Virus record (IMG/VR): IMGVR_UViG_3300025122_000018
Span: 1-55,661 of that record
Origin: a virus
DNA: 55,661 nt
Reading direction: 5' to 3' (one strand)
Notes under the pieces: generated by a model
The model's input: only the letters and a program-made list of their open reading frames with translations
Database searches by the model: none
Told to the model about the DNA's origin: nothing
Translations under genes and position numbers: made by a program
Shown: positions 33,301 to 40,448 of the stretch, in pieces
Numbering within the stretch: position 1 is the stretch's first letter
Layout: each line of letters opens with the position of its first letter

Positions 33301-35580
33301 TACTTGAGAAAGACAGAGCAAACTGTTGTTAGGATTAGGGCAGCACAGGCCGCCGCCGGAGAGGAGCTATTTGATCCTATCGCCGTCTATAGTCGTAGGA
33401 TAGAAGAGCAGATGGACGAAGCAGGACGGGTTTGGGATAGGACTCGTAAATCTGAAGTGCCTCCAGATGATCTTAAATTTGTTCGCTTCGAGGAGCTAAG
33501 AGACACGCGGTCGGCTCTTGGTAAAAAGATATTTGAAGATCTTGCTGATGAGGCCAACACCCTTAGGCAGAAGTACGCGACAGATGCTCCTCGCTTAGAG
33601 TGGGACCATCTTAAATATTATTTTGACCAAGATACCCGCTTCTGGCAAACATATATTAAACGCGCCTTCAAAGTAAATATGGAAGAAGTTTTGGATATGG
33701 GGTCTATTGGTAAGCTGGCAGGGTCGGCACCGGTTCAGTATCTTAGGGCAGCACAGGCTTTCTGGAAGACAAGAGTTACAGTAACTTCTGTTGCCTTCTC
33801 AACTCGTAATGCCATTTCAAATACTGTCTCTAATATCTTAGACCTTGGCATTAAGGGTGCGCTAAGTCCCTTTAATCTTATTCTAGGTGGACAGCTATCT
33901 CTTGGCCTTATGATCAAAGAAAGGTACGGCAGCATAGAGAAATACTTCCATCTGATTGATACTGGTGACGACGCTTTCAGGGCTGCCCAGAAACATATAA
34001 CCAAATTCTCTGGCCTGAGAAAGCTTCATGAGAATGGTATTGATTTCAGGAATGGAATAATTCGTCCACTAGATGATGTGCTTGATGACTTCGTGGAAAC
34101 GAATGTTGTTAGCCCTTCCTTTGTTTCGTTCTCAGATATTACTAAGGCTGAAACGGATCTGCTTGAGCAGATGGCTTCTGGTAATGGTGTGGCCCAACTC
34201 CTTGGTAAGAAGATGGGTGGAGTTGACCTAGAAGATGTTGCTCTTTTTGGAATGACCTTCGCCGTTTCGGGGTTCCCTGTCGCGTTGCCTAAGAACTGGG
34301 GCGGAAAGTACCTAGCAAGAACAGTTGAGAATCAAGCAAGGATAACAAACTTTCTTGGTAACTATAGAAGAACCGGGCAATGGGCTGATTCGGTAAACCA
34401 TGTTCATAAGTTCTTGTTTAACTATGGTGACTTAACAAATACCCAGAAGCAAGTGATGAGGCTTATCTTTCCGTGGTTTACATGGAACATAAAGAATGTT
34501 CACTTGCAGTGGAACATGATGCAGAAGTCTCCTCACTTCTATGCGACATTCCACAGGATGATGACAGATGGTGTGCCACAGATATTTGAGGCAACCCAAT
34601 CACAGGCCGAGGGCCGTGGCTATGTGAAGTCAGACCCCTTAGACATGGAGACACTACGCCTGAGAGAGACACACTATATGCACACAATAGGTGTCCCTCT
34701 ACCCACCCTTGAGGGCACTCCATTTGAAAATATTCCAGTACCATACTTGGATAGAAAAGATAAGGGTGAGTTTTTTAAGATGGGTAAGCTGGGTAAGAAC
34801 TGGTTCCCACTCCTAAAGCACGCGAAGCTTCAAGGTCTTGGCCTACCACAAGAAGCCTTTATGAATCAGGTGTCCTTGCTTAGTGGTCTTGTAGACCCAC
34901 AGAACTGGGGCGTGGGTATGCTCTTGCCGGATGAGTTCCTTAAACCAATAGGGCTTAGTGGCAAGACAGCAAGGGCTAGACAGTATTCAGATAGGGCTAG
35001 GCAGTCTAGGTTGTTGGGGGAGGTTCACTTCTTGGCCCGTGTAGCGGTTGAGCAGATGACTAAAAGGCACAGCTTCTACGGTAAAGAGATATCAGAACTA
35101 AATGATGGCCGTCTTGTTAGTGAGATACTGAGGCCACTAGATGCTATACCGCTGGTCGGCGCACCCATGAAGGCTTACCTTGCTGATAGGGCTGGCTTAA
35201 AGCAGTATACCTATTACGATAAGTTCAATAAACAGTGGCGAACTAAGATACATATTGATGGACAGATGAACTATTTGCTTGGACAGTTGCCTTGGATGCG
35301 TAACTTCAGAGATGCGGCTGCTGCTACAGAAATGTTCTACGCAAGCAGAACTGTTCCGACAGAGACTTTGCTTGCCGATGGTGTTCAGGTATCAGACCTT
35401 AGAGAGATTCCATATGCGGCATCGTTGGCTGATGCTCTGTCTGGCATTAATATCAAACAACTTGACCCAGAGCTAATGGCGGCATATGCTCAGTACAGAT
35501 TGGATAAGCTGCGTAGAAAGCAGTTGAGGTCTTTGGGTATTATCAAGGACTTCTCACAATCTTATGTCCCATACAGATAG
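24388..35580 (+). CDS. Giant polyvalent virion-type protein (3730 aa) with HExxH motif
   Basis: One unbroken frame covers a fifth of the genome. Residues 189-227 are Gly/Ala/Val-rich and hydrophobic, a candidate membrane-inserting segment. Residues 415-560 are coiled-coil-like. A zincin motif HETLH lies at 1215-1219 in LAHETLHAVTV. Four basic linker motifs of the form (R/K)(R/K)(V/I)K(F/L)K occur near residues 1502, 1546, 1867 and 2037 and separate small beta-rich modules. Residues 3157-3175 are hydrophobic. FNYGDLTNTQKQVMRLIFPW near 3342 is the style of sequence seen in C-terminal domains of large polyvalent phage proteins. It sits where podoviruses encode their largest ejected core protein, so injection with DNA is likely but inferred. 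I found no convincing RNA polymerase or transglycosylase motifs. Confidence 0.75.
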   Translation: MAEEGSKQAAISSDEGVNQEAFALSRSPIKDTGIPLYPEHAIKSGLIAEDVNSGISSRFSDPVSPSYSIPRIDQTKSDILSGMRHPSQGRTETGAVISTPMARERAHLLFTLAKLKPHLDSGAMSSAGAYATGERGMLTLEELQEAHDPTALEYIGLAFEPFDAPRRAVWGAAAYLGQYLPDPGSLAGDAIQSVVGVVGGLALGTSVGLTEGVWTLGLGATVGAIASLWDDDENEESPSSPIVPGQEAVDGFMEMVENLYDAVATGELYETSKTRIRPNLYADWSRTGIVTGDMLIDAMLTKGQAWELSQDATKAPHLRAFARHVSTDVGRLSYGLLAEFIVDPLWIWGPGKAGSFASRVRYGDDIFHLLGPAAKGASSVQNVARAKRGADALMFNKIVANMVRSTDPKVVESSTAAVAHYGKIAAAQVVDSRNNLEAIAKALQDGGDLGKAVRSQSQRVFDQAEVLSKELIIEGKEGQAARILEIAKQKKILADSIQDAAGQARWLKQQSRMIANEIKTFEKHADNISLSIRAAADARQAGDLSKLVKQKGFLSYHMPFTTKFGYVFKSGPLDNATALLRASPIASKFIDDFSLTGLQAKVDEAAIGLKGDERVPTASEVFAGDPAALLAYQTQRIVQWPAHWAGAFFTGVAATIGSRMIQPITETMSVARYQKQGLVRGIPYLGNKMLIKIQKVNPELWEKQQANITDYLNSFTGLDMKLTTELERLGKKAQEALKIRRKISVKEGARLQRLISTTSDQAEKAELQARLERVMAWNNKKEYSEQDIMLEALDALDRGAKRWHSLSDEVLEVMEELKALRDAFAADPAVAGAKIKFEQGMVSMARFAKGDIDHKAKLLSMLEVINAQMSNVSTFRDLSRSRTHQAILKRVTQLRSLEEGVAGLGVDVLARALEEVKVLKDSGIVDEAIYAEHMLEHLTKVTGTATSARRVLRQFALALGETDGTLALRKLFERLGGSLEFAEGAKLKKNFNSAMTHAINKYLATLKEEHRMLDSAYKKGLVLSEGTKLKVGEKNFYSGMTRKEFRSLLKEMIRDNDETWKVLVPEHERELFETWVTGVEPPSVKARKAREKTYSSRPADWFDGKVVTDKVKVTVNNGIINRVIREQVEASKDGLVSLKDLIRSIPKLDEFENNGYVSLLNILSEKVGKDVRIGWLEDSKLVGEYRPKQVVEGVKQPRRVLISDNAPDALQALAHETLHAVTVNRYRNAAKAWQKGEKTASSHASDNLRKLFNYVVDRAKNDPELLLKHGIVQGQPLRDFLASPEEFISYGVSSPEFARFLDSIPYLASKRTSVFDVFWGKVKKLFGLRRKDTAYRELNLIVSELLTAKDSIVRGRKPKGFPMADSAKRFEKPPSVERRGVFDFEPHEKAHWNQARSYYDRVGVLKGVSRKTYRTAKDTTAKRHEVIGPAATFAEHEGYRLSDVLTGRGIKIHKRFQLDKDHGWYLVTPRPAKKLNPAKVRADKADELEEIIEPVEPVKPVRGRRVKFKGEEAAPVKPTKKAKHASTETAQVSHDVDPVVPTETKGRRVKLKPGKPKTGVYQHRRGELSKKGFFRSSYRLDETYKVEKVKEEWVVRRFNEDKSLSSVEGSPESFSTRGEAARWLKRFDDERGLPEWKPVTVKWDRVRVPGLKQMRLSFTDPNGNGLFYLSMTDPYSPTKRVINIIGPEGVVDTIKPSKNPKTGKVTPATKGRAAEALKEHLDNIEGNVPDTPAVSKLKKKLVEEAEEQGIIGSDPPIVERMSQPRAGNYDIDELLDTGYKQLTPGTKLKKDDVVAIFDGNSASPDDMWRVESAFQTMDGQEIGLVARNGKTTRTLETDELDDIQVYFKRDEAKTKTKPKQPKVKKGRGKVKFKEAVEEAPEVTRGALEDVFPEEYMGMVDDAKRIKRSGGAAIYPTYKALKDEWLEVIKPLMPKATKKELNARLKVELTKSGIETKAKWLAYRSKSIDEIVEEPVKHLVKKVLDEGHRPTYSNAYNAGEKGVWFTRSDGSEGFYRLSDNELKALFKEAPEKATTRTSRIKFKDKKAPKKPQPGPDLQPSTDIDRIFIEPAVAKEVNLYPEVVKSGAEVKRLGWYPFVQRKGTVDPLRQLEIGTEFSVWSQGEKRNQLVLQAGGVLVDSRKAKDSDELVFFFERNGLGFDVRESELRLFQAGDPSSTMHGAGKKVFFKTPLTKVAKTDPVKIPDTFDAALAGDFTDGVVAGKLRPITVDSAIAVYQDGKLVDGGRITSQHGGDFKLDTGRSINEKVFIKILRGKHEDKNVQALVLRPNKTRQAQRNKAALMDDLEEQLIEYYEPELAPLTRPKGAPKRRQGKIAESDLRLTNLQKSIDKIDGEMGNLRSWVWAYTKDTLKVADPKTVADEVVDLFWGAREVLEKLKDYKITAQKFNANDIELMVDYLHNLRRLMGGLDAPDTGVSTVLRELMRSEAFKRKLYEVADSSKILMSTSRRIDSILPRLKGLTPFHKDMHNTLSGLLKFDEKAVEGALRSLETGFKSGSRSKFPDVGSYAMASTAASRQQLTEAGFRAFRLRRALKDMSDDEVAATLAKIVSKNKDVDPIVFSVLKKAFGREAKKIKAVFGSPDLSLAKLDKEMEIIKKSVSEYIVPPKIPKRVPKKARGKAPKEESGLESLQKDLKKELSKTKAKLPKLEEGAYSGRDLENWETKMMAEFNHLTKDLSEEDTLLAVMGVLKEAPMFVNKETHPALAKLYPGLIGRRYTPVDPVLKPVMDEAHAIIKRYEAEYAERGYTWAASPERIMRDWGVIEFTPHIYKEIDKNILYEIHRGRVRAAGSAGGLDNALMTTMEASHRRKLSGSILELKALKNTGHDKILTADPLEIYARYCQANRAMTNEDLLVTMMDTGTAQVLSAQRAADGSIVKTIEQVAADGDWVPVFNMSNIQRDVNVMHRGNLEQWLASGMTPEDVASYFKNRGKEMIGGVMTDTLFASFIKSSPRMRYLRKTEQTVVRIRAAQAAAGEELFDPIAVYSRRIEEQMDEAGRVWDRTRKSEVPPDDLKFVRFEELRDTRSALGKKIFEDLADEANTLRQKYATDAPRLEWDHLKYYFDQDTRFWQTYIKRAFKVNMEEVLDMGSIGKLAGSAPVQYLRAAQAFWKTRVTVTSVAFSTRNAISNTVSNILDLGIKGALSPFNLILGGQLSLGLMIKERYGSIEKYFHLIDTGDDAFRAAQKHITKFSGLRKLHENGIDFRNGIIRPLDDVLDDFVETNVVSPSFVSFSDITKAETDLLEQMASGNGVAQLLGKKMGGVDLEDVALFGMTFAVSGFPVALPKNWGGKYLARTVENQARITNFLGNYRRTGQWADSVNHVHKFLFNYGDLTNTQKQVMRLIFPWFTWNIKNVHLQWNMMQKSPHFYATFHRMMTDGVPQIFEATQSQAEGRGYVKSDPLDMETLRLRETHYMHTIGVPLPTLEGTPFENIPVPYLDRKDKGEFFKMGKLGKNWFPLLKHAKLQGLGLPQEAFMNQVSLLSGLVDPQNWGVGMLLPDEFLKPIGLSGKTARARQYSDRARQSRLLGEVHFLARVAVEQMTKRHSFYGKEISELNDGRLVSEILRPLDAIPLVGAPMKAYLADRAGLKQYTYYDKFNKQWRTKIHIDGQMNYLLGQLPWMRNFRDAAAATEMFYASRTVPTETLLADGVQVSDLREIPYAASLADALSGINIKQLDPELMAAYAQYRLDKLRRKQLRSLGIIKDFSQSYVPYR

Positions 35581-35588
35581 GAGAGACT

Positions 35589-35771
35589 ATGTTAGAAAAA
35601 TTGAAATCCCGTAAGTTTTGGATGGCCCTTGGTGGAGCGTTGCTGCCCATCGTTGCTCAAGCAATGACCGGAGAGGTTGGCTGGGAAGAAGCCTGTATGT
35701 TTTCTGTCGGTGTTCTGATGTCTTATATCATTGGTCAAGGCTATGTTGATGGTCAGATTGCTGGTCAGTAG
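35589..35771 (+). CDS. Putative holin (60 aa)
   Basis: GGAGAG precedes the ATG. A short basic N-terminus (MLEKLKSRKFW) is followed by two hydrophobic helices (MALGGALLPIVAQAM and ACMFSVGVLMSYIIGQGYV) and a short polar tail. Two-helix proteins of about 60 residues with this layout are common phage holins. The next two genes also look lysis-related, and the location at the end of the late operon fits. The amidase is encoded apart, at 46048. An alternative is an unrelated small membrane protein. Confidence 0.6.
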   Translation: MLEKLKSRKFWMALGGALLPIVAQAMTGEVGWEEACMFSVGVLMSYIIGQGYVDGQIAGQ

Positions 35772-35787
35772 ACAAGGATAGGTCAAC

Positions 35788-35982
35788 ATGCTTGGCGGGA
35801 AAGTCATGATACTGTTAGCTAGGGTTCTTCCTGCAATAATCAGGGAGAGACAGACTCAGCGGAAGATGGCTAAATTGTCAAGCAGCGATGGTGGCACCGA
35901 CATAACTAGGGAAGAGAGGGTTATGATAGTGAGAGAAAGCCTAGAGGCTGCTCTTGAAGCCATTATAGACGACTTGGATTAG
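35788..35982 (+). CDS. Small lysis-region protein (64 aa)
   Basis: AGGATAGG precedes the ATG. The first 18 residues are hydrophobic (GGKVMILLARVLPAIIRER), long enough for a weak membrane or amphipathic anchor. The rest is charged and helical (REERVMIVRESLEAALEAII). It lies between a holin-like and a TM/coiled-coil protein. No family is recognised; a lysis accessory or structural scrap is possible. Confidence 0.5.
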   Translation: MLGGKVMILLARVLPAIIRERQTQRKMAKLSSSDGGTDITREERVMIVRESLEAALEAIIDDLD

Positions 35983-35984
35983 TT

Positions 35985-36248
35985 ATGGAAGACAGTCAGC
36001 TAGTGTTATCGGTCGCCCAAGGGATACTGATGGTAGGTATTACTATTGTTGGTTACTTCATTAGGCGACTGATAACCAATTACGACCATCTCAGTAGGGA
36101 TATCTTAAAGCTGCGGGAGCGGGTTATCAGGCTTGAGTCTAAGTCTGAGAACTACAATGAAAAGCTTGCTGAAGTCAAGACCAAGCTTGATGATATCGAT
36201 GCTAATATTATGTGGGTTAGAGAGAAGGTTGCCTCGCTTAGTGGTTAG
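35985..36248 (+). CDS. TM/coiled-coil lysis-type protein (87 aa)
   Basis: Residues 6-28 (LVLSVAQGILMVGITIVGYF) form one transmembrane helix. Residues 33-80 form a strong coiled coil (LSRDILKLRERVIRLESKSE). This resembles inner-membrane spanins and XhlA-type hemolysin accessory proteins. Together with the holin-like gene it completes a plausible lysis trio. Its stop overlaps the end of the convergent primase gene by 11 bases, marking the boundary of the late operon. Confidence 0.6.
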   Translation: MEDSQLVLSVAQGILMVGITIVGYFIRRLITNYDHLSRDILKLRERVIRLESKSENYNEKLAEVKTKLDDIDANIMWVREKVASLSG

Positions 36249-37884
36249 CTGTCCACTGTAGCTTTAGTCTTTTCCTTTGCGCGTCAAGCCTCTCTGTTCC
36301 ACTAAGCTCAGTGATAGACCTCTCTATGTACCGAAGCTCTAGTCGGGAAGCTGTCTGGCTAATAGAGCACTGCTGGTCATCAGATACAGCCAGCTTTAGA
36401 AGCTCTCCCTGTAGGTGTGGTGCTGCCTTTCTTGCTGCTTCATGTATGGGTGCGCCATTTACCAGCAGCCGTATAACAGATCTCTCTTCTTTGCCATCTA
36501 TCCACTTTAGTTTAATTGATTGCTTGATCTCACTAAGTTCATTGGGCCTCATAATACAGCACCTAGCCACGGAAAGGACAAGTGGATCAGCTATGCGCTC
36601 TTGCTTCTCTTCCATGATAATAGATGGTGCCTCTGAGACAAGAGACTTTAGTGCTTCTGGTGATGTGCCCAGAACGCTTGCTGCCTGTCTAAGAACAATG
36701 TCTTTAGCCACGCCTTGGTAAAGTCTAATCACTGGCTTGATAGCTATGGCTGCTTCTTGTCTTCCGTTTGGTGTGCTTGGGTACGAGTCGGATAAGTGCC
36801 TAAGCCAAACATCAAGCAATGGCTTAGCATCTTCAATCGCATTTACAACAATCATCTCATCAGTATCGCAGCAGTCTGCTGGATCTCTGCCCTCTGGTAG
36901 ACGGGCTATAGCTGCATCAACATTGTACTTGGATAGAACAGGCAGGGCTTTCATTGCAGCACCGTTCCCAGCCTTGTCTCCATCAAAGAAGCATATGGCT
37001 TTCTTCGTTAGTCTAGAGAAGCTCTTAACCATATCCTTAGTTAGTGCTGTTCCGCAGGTTGCGACGACTTCCTTGTATCCGGTTTGGTTAACCCTTATCG
37101 CATCAAAGTATCCTTCGACTATTACAATCTGACCGTTCTCTCTGACATGTGGCAATGCGTTTGATAGTCCGTATAGTATTTGAGACTTCTGGTATAGGCT
37201 GGTTTCCTTTCCGTTGATATACTTAGCCTTTGATTTGCCGGTGATATCCCTTCCAGCAAACGCAACCACCTTACCTATCTTGTTCTTTATAGGGAAAACA
37301 ATCCTTCCTTTGAAGGTAGAGTATATGCCGTATTGTCCATCAGAAAGTATACCGGCATTGATGGCGTGTTCCGTCAGGTTCAAGTCTCTAAAGGTTTTGA
37401 TGAACTCTGGATCATTACTAGGAGCATAACCAATTTCCCAATCAACTATAGAACCGACAAGTATTCCCCTGCTGCCCAAGTATTTCATTGCCTTTTCGTT
37501 TGAGGAAAGTTGTTTCTTGTAGTATCGGCAAGCAATGTCTAAGGCTCTACGCATCTGGTACTGTGCCTGTATTCTCTCATCATCTACCTCATCACTAATC
37601 TCTATGTTGAATCTTTCAGCAACATGGTGAACAGCCTCTCCGAAGGCTAGTCCATTGAGAACCATTGGAATAGTAAAGATGTCACCCTTCGCTCCACAGC
37701 CGTGGCAATAGTATACTCCGCGCTTAGGCTCTAGATGAAGGCTTGCGGTCTTCTCTTCATGGAATGGACACATAGCCCAGTGCCCCTTCTTCTTCTTATC
37801 TAGCGTTGTGTAGTCGCTTATTAGATCAAGAAGGTCTGCCTTCTTTCTAACTGTTTCTATTAGGTTATTACTATACTTCATCAT
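36238..37884 (-). CDS. DnaG-type DNA primase (548 aa)
   Basis: The protein synthesises RNA primers for replication. A CHC2 zinc finger is formed by C39, H42, C60 and C63 (CPFHEEK, YCHGCGAKGD). The catalytic core and TOPRIM domain follow, with Glu257 in IVIVEGYFDAI and DGDKAG at 301-306 as metal-binding acidic residues. The C-terminal 180 residues are helical and would bind the DnaB helicase. No helicase Walker motif is present, so priming and unwinding are split between two proteins, as in bacteria. An AGGAAAG site lies just upstream. It is the last gene of the minus operon. Confidence 0.93.
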   Translation of the reverse strand: MMKYSNNLIETVRKKADLLDLISDYTTLDKKKKGHWAMCPFHEEKTASLHLEPKRGVYYCHGCGAKGDIFTIPMVLNGLAFGEAVHHVAERFNIEISDEVDDERIQAQYQMRRALDIACRYYKKQLSSNEKAMKYLGSRGILVGSIVDWEIGYAPSNDPEFIKTFRDLNLTEHAINAGILSDGQYGIYSTFKGRIVFPIKNKIGKVVAFAGRDITGKSKAKYINGKETSLYQKSQILYGLSNALPHVRENGQIVIVEGYFDAIRVNQTGYKEVVATCGTALTKDMVKSFSRLTKKAICFFDGDKAGNGAAMKALPVLSKYNVDAAIARLPEGRDPADCCDTDEMIVVNAIEDAKPLLDVWLRHLSDSYPSTPNGRQEAAIAIKPVIRLYQGVAKDIVLRQAASVLGTSPEALKSLVSEAPSIIMEEKQERIADPLVLSVARCCIMRPNELSEIKQSIKLKWIDGKEERSVIRLLVNGAPIHEAARKAAPHLQGELLKLAVSDDQQCSISQTASRLELRYIERSITELSGTERLDAQRKRLKLQWTANH

Positions 37885-37906
37885 CTTTCCTTATTAGTTG
37901 TTATTA

Positions 37907-38386
37907 TTAAGATATCTGGTTGATGAAGGTTGCTGCAACCCATAAGGCATCAGCCTCATCATCACTCTTTGTTTTCCACCCCCCTGTTCCCCACCGTTCA
38001 ACGGCGGTAGCTATCATTGCGTTCTTCTTTGCGTTGCCCTTTCCGGTCGCAAACTTTTTTATAGTACCCACCCCTATTCCTGTGTACGGTATCTTTGGAT
38101 CTCTTCCTTCCAGCGTTGCCTGTAGTGTTGCTAATAGTCCTCCGTATACATGGGCAGCGGCGACACCCCTATGTCTATGGATTGCTTCAAAGGCTAGGCT
38201 GCTACATGGCCACTCTTTGAGTAAGGATTCTATTGCTGCTCTGAATCTTATGTATCGCATACCCCCACCCTCAAACCTCTTTGGCTGAAAGTTCCAGTGA
38301 CCAGAGGCGAGTCGGTTACCATCCATATCAAGAACAGCCCACCCTGTCTTTGTTCCTAAGTCTAAGCCAATAATAATCTTATTCAT
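37907..38386 (-). CDS. RuvC-like Holliday junction resolvase (159 aa)
   Basis: The RNase H-fold opening IIIGLDLGTKTGWAVLD carries the first catalytic Asp9. A second acidic residue lies in SLAFEAIHRHRG. The C-terminal DDEADALWVAATF supplies the last metal-binding Asp pair. This is the RuvC pattern at normal length. It would cut four-way junctions made by the Rad52-type annealing protein or at packaging branch points. The start overlaps the end of the upstream gene by 8 bases, so the two are probably coupled. A branch-specific nuclease of related fold is the main alternative. Confidence 0.85.
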   Translation of the reverse strand: MNKIIIGLDLGTKTGWAVLDMDGNRLASGHWNFQPKRFEGGGMRYIRFRAAIESLLKEWPCSSLAFEAIHRHRGVAAAHVYGGLLATLQATLEGRDPKIPYTGIGVGTIKKFATGKGNAKKNAMIATAVERWGTGGWKTKSDDEADALWVAATFINQIS

Positions 38387-38723
38387 TTGGTAGCTCTTTG
38401 AGTTTGTTCTTGCTCTGGTATACTGGTGTCCACCAGTCTTGTTCCCTGAACGGGAGTTTGTTTTTTGATGGGACTATATCTTCATGTCCCTCTATCCACT
38501 TGTTCACCAAGTATCTTACTGGTGGTGCTAGTCGTTTTACCCTACCGTCTGGACAGGCTAAGCCATCTAGCCATTTATAGAATCTTGTTCTGTCTAGCCT
38601 TAGCCCAGTAGACACAAACAGATTGTGCTGCATAGCTGCAATAGAACCGTAGTACTCATGCAACTCCAGAAGCCTTCTTCTTGCTACTGTTGCAGACACA
38701 AACTGCCTGTGCGCTCTGGTCAC
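38379..38723 (-). CDS. Basic hypothetical protein with GTG start (114 aa)
   Basis: The start is GTG, immediately after the TAG of the upstream gene (TAGGTG). The N-terminal 60 residues are basic and helical (ATVARRRLLELHEYYGSIAA, RTRFYKWLDGLACPDGRVKR) and could form an HTH-like DNA-binding unit. The C-terminus is Trp/Lys-rich (FREQDWWTPVYQSKNKLKEL). It lies between SSB and the resolvase in the replication operon, so a DNA-binding accessory role is plausible. No family is recognised. Confidence 0.6.
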   Translation of the reverse strand: MTRAHRQFVSATVARRRLLELHEYYGSIAAMQHNLFVSTGLRLDRTRFYKWLDGLACPDGRVKRLAPPVRYLVNKWIEGHEDIVPSKNKLPFREQDWWTPVYQSKNKLKELPNE

Positions 38724-38978
38724 CTAAGGGCCATCGGATATGCCTATCACTGAATCCATCAGAAAGTTGTCATCAGAATAGAGCATTACATTACCGTGCT
38801 CGACTAAAATTACACCACCAACCTTGCCACCACGCCTTACAAGAATGCGAGTGACATGATCAAGAGAGCAAGCATCAACCGCCCTCTTTGCGCTGCCGAT
38901 GTTGTGAGCACAAAAGATGTGATCACCAATGACATCTGATTCTAATTCTTTCGGCTTTAGTTTAACTCGACGACCCAT
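38724..38978 (-). CDS. Small hypothetical replication-operon protein (84 aa)
   Basis: It follows SSB by 10 bases and overlaps nothing. The N-terminus MGRRVKLKPKELE resembles the GRRVKLKP linker of the giant virion protein, an unexplained likeness. The rest is a compact alpha/beta domain (AVDACSLDHVTRILVRRGGK, VGGVILVEHGNVMLYSDDNF) with no catalytic motif. A partner of SSB or a polymerase-recruiting factor are both possible; neither is supported beyond position. Confidence 0.6.
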   Translation of the reverse strand: MGRRVKLKPKELESDVIGDHIFCAHNIGSAKRAVDACSLDHVTRILVRRGGKVGGVILVEHGNVMLYSDDNFLMDSVIGISDGP

Positions 38979-38988
38979 GCTTCACCTC

Positions 38989-39435
38989 CTAGAACGGAAC
39001 ATCATCGGACTCACCAGAGTAGCCACTTGGCGATGGGTTGCCCGTGTTAATGGCTCCCCTACCCCTACCCTGAGGTGGTGTACTAACAGTAACAGACTCA
39101 TTGCTTCTGTCGTCGGCCCGAATTACATTGCCTTCTATATCAACCTGCTGTGCAGAGTTAGCAGTCAGCGAAGAGAAGTACGACGACTGCCCGTTCTTTT
39201 CTACTTTTCGGGTTGAGTATTTGCCCTGAACCATAATTAGCTGGCCCTCTTGGAAAGTCCTTGCTGTCTTCTTAACATAGTCAGACCATACATTGATGGT
39301 GTGATAGCTGTCATAAGTGTTGCCACCGTATGACTCCCATGTTTTAATTCTTATGTTAAGAACTGACTTTTGCCCAACAGATTTTTCTTCTGGAGTAGCG
39401 ACAACTTTTCCTATTAATGTACAATGATTCAACAT
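38989..39435 (-). CDS. ssb: Single-stranded DNA-binding protein (148 aa)
   Basis: An OB-fold begins at MLNHCTLIGKVVATPEEK, with strands NIRIKTWESYGG and TINVWSDYVKKTARTF. A Gly/Ser-rich linker and the acidic tip DDVPF follow, the bacterial SSB protein-interaction tail that recruits host repair and replication proteins. Length is slightly below the usual bacterial size. AGGAG lies before the ATG. The tip suggests it plugs into host factors, which matters because no phage DNA polymerase is visible. Confidence 0.92.
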   Translation of the reverse strand: MLNHCTLIGKVVATPEEKSVGQKSVLNIRIKTWESYGGNTYDSYHTINVWSDYVKKTARTFQEGQLIMVQGKYSTRKVEKNGQSSYFSSLTANSAQQVDIEGNVIRADDRSNESVTVSTPPQGRGRGAINTGNPSPSGYSGESDDVPF

Positions 39436-39437
39436 TT

Positions 39438-40448
39438 CTATTCTCCTATTTTAAGTTTCATTTTAGTGGTGCGTTGGAACCAGCCGCTTTGTACCGGCTC
39501 TTCATATGCAGTAGGCCAACAAGTTCTCCAATGTGAGCACCAGTCACAAGGGAAACCAAGCTGTCCTTTCGTCTTGGGTTTGGTTGAAGGTTCTTGTATT
39601 CTCGGAAAGTCCTCTGGGTGTTCCGAGTTGATCACATCCCTCAACCGATCTATTATATCTTCTTTCATATCGTCGTCGCCCGGAATATACCGGCCAACTA
39701 TAGGCCACAATTTGTAGTGTGACCCGTCTTCTCTGATCACACAGTCCTTTGCGGTGACAGCCTTACCAAACGCAATCATATATGTCCAGCTAACATCTGG
39801 CCCTCTCTGCTCTAGGGCCAACTGATATGCCTGTGCCTGATAGTTATACTGATCTTCTTTGTCTAGTCCCTTTGTCCTGAACTTCTTGAAGCCGTAGTCG
39901 CTCATGGACTTTACTTCAAGGACCACATTAACCATCTCATATTCATTAGTATCTTTTCTGTATGCCGGAACCCGCAGGATACCATCTGGGTGCCCTGCTA
40001 CCTTGGCTGTTTGTTGAGGGCCAAGGGGTATCTCCAAAGATACTGTCTTTTGGTTGAGTCCTGTGTAGTATGCTTCAATCCCAGTATCAGGGATAGCCTC
40101 TCTTAAGGCAGTGACAATTATCATTTCAAGGATATCCCCCATAGCAAATACTAATGGGGCGCTTGCGTCACCAACAAAGCCGTCAGGCTTGTAGTGGTGG
40201 TAGTCATAGGCCAATGCTCTCTTGCACTTACCTGCTGAGCTTAGCCTTAGCGCACCTGTTGATGGTGCTTCGCCTTCCTCTAGTTGCCTAACGAGCATCT
40301 TCCCAAGCTCTGATGTGTCTATACTAGACGACAGACCCCTTCGATATTCAAGCCTATCTCTTATAAGCCCTGCTATATCTGGCAACTGTAGCGTATCGTT
40401 AACATCTATCCATCGCATACTATCTGTTATCTTCTGCATATTATTCAT
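39438..40448 (-). CDS. Cas4/RecB-like PD-(D/E)XK nuclease with cysteine cluster (336 aa)
   Basis: The nuclease core shows GHPDGIL (catalytic Asp), VVLEVKSMSDYGFKKF (E-x-K) and the helix YNYQAQAYQLALEQ that follows it in this family. One cysteine lies near the start of the domain (AGKCKRALAYDY) and three near the C-terminus (FPCDWCSHWRTCWP), the layout of the Cas4/AddB iron-sulphur cluster. It would resect DNA ends for the Rad52-type annealing protein encoded upstream. The gene overlaps the preceding one by 8 bases. Not CRISPR-linked: no array or cas gene is present. Confidence 0.85.
   Translation of the reverse strand: MNNMQKITDSMRWIDVNDTLQLPDIAGLIRDRLEYRRGLSSSIDTSELGKMLVRQLEEGEAPSTGALRLSSAGKCKRALAYDYHHYKPDGFVGDASAPLVFAMGDILEMIIVTALREAIPDTGIEAYYTGLNQKTVSLEIPLGPQQTAKVAGHPDGILRVPAYRKDTNEYEMVNVVLEVKSMSDYGFKKFRTKGLDKEDQYNYQAQAYQLALEQRGPDVSWTYMIAFGKAVTAKDCVIREDGSHYKLWPIVGRYIPGDDDMKEDIIDRLRDVINSEHPEDFPRIQEPSTKPKTKGQLGFPCDWCSHWRTCWPTAYEEPVQSGWFQRTTKMKLKIGE

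Noticed and set aside
24388-35580. Giant protein as an N4-type virion RNA polymerase
   Set aside because: A segment MTKRHSFYG superficially recalls the polymerase motif B, but spacing is wrong and no credible motif A or C was found. Left as a hypothesis only.
39438-40448. Cas4-like nuclease as part of a CRISPR system
   Set aside because: No repeat array, cas1/cas2 or effector genes. Context is phage recombination.
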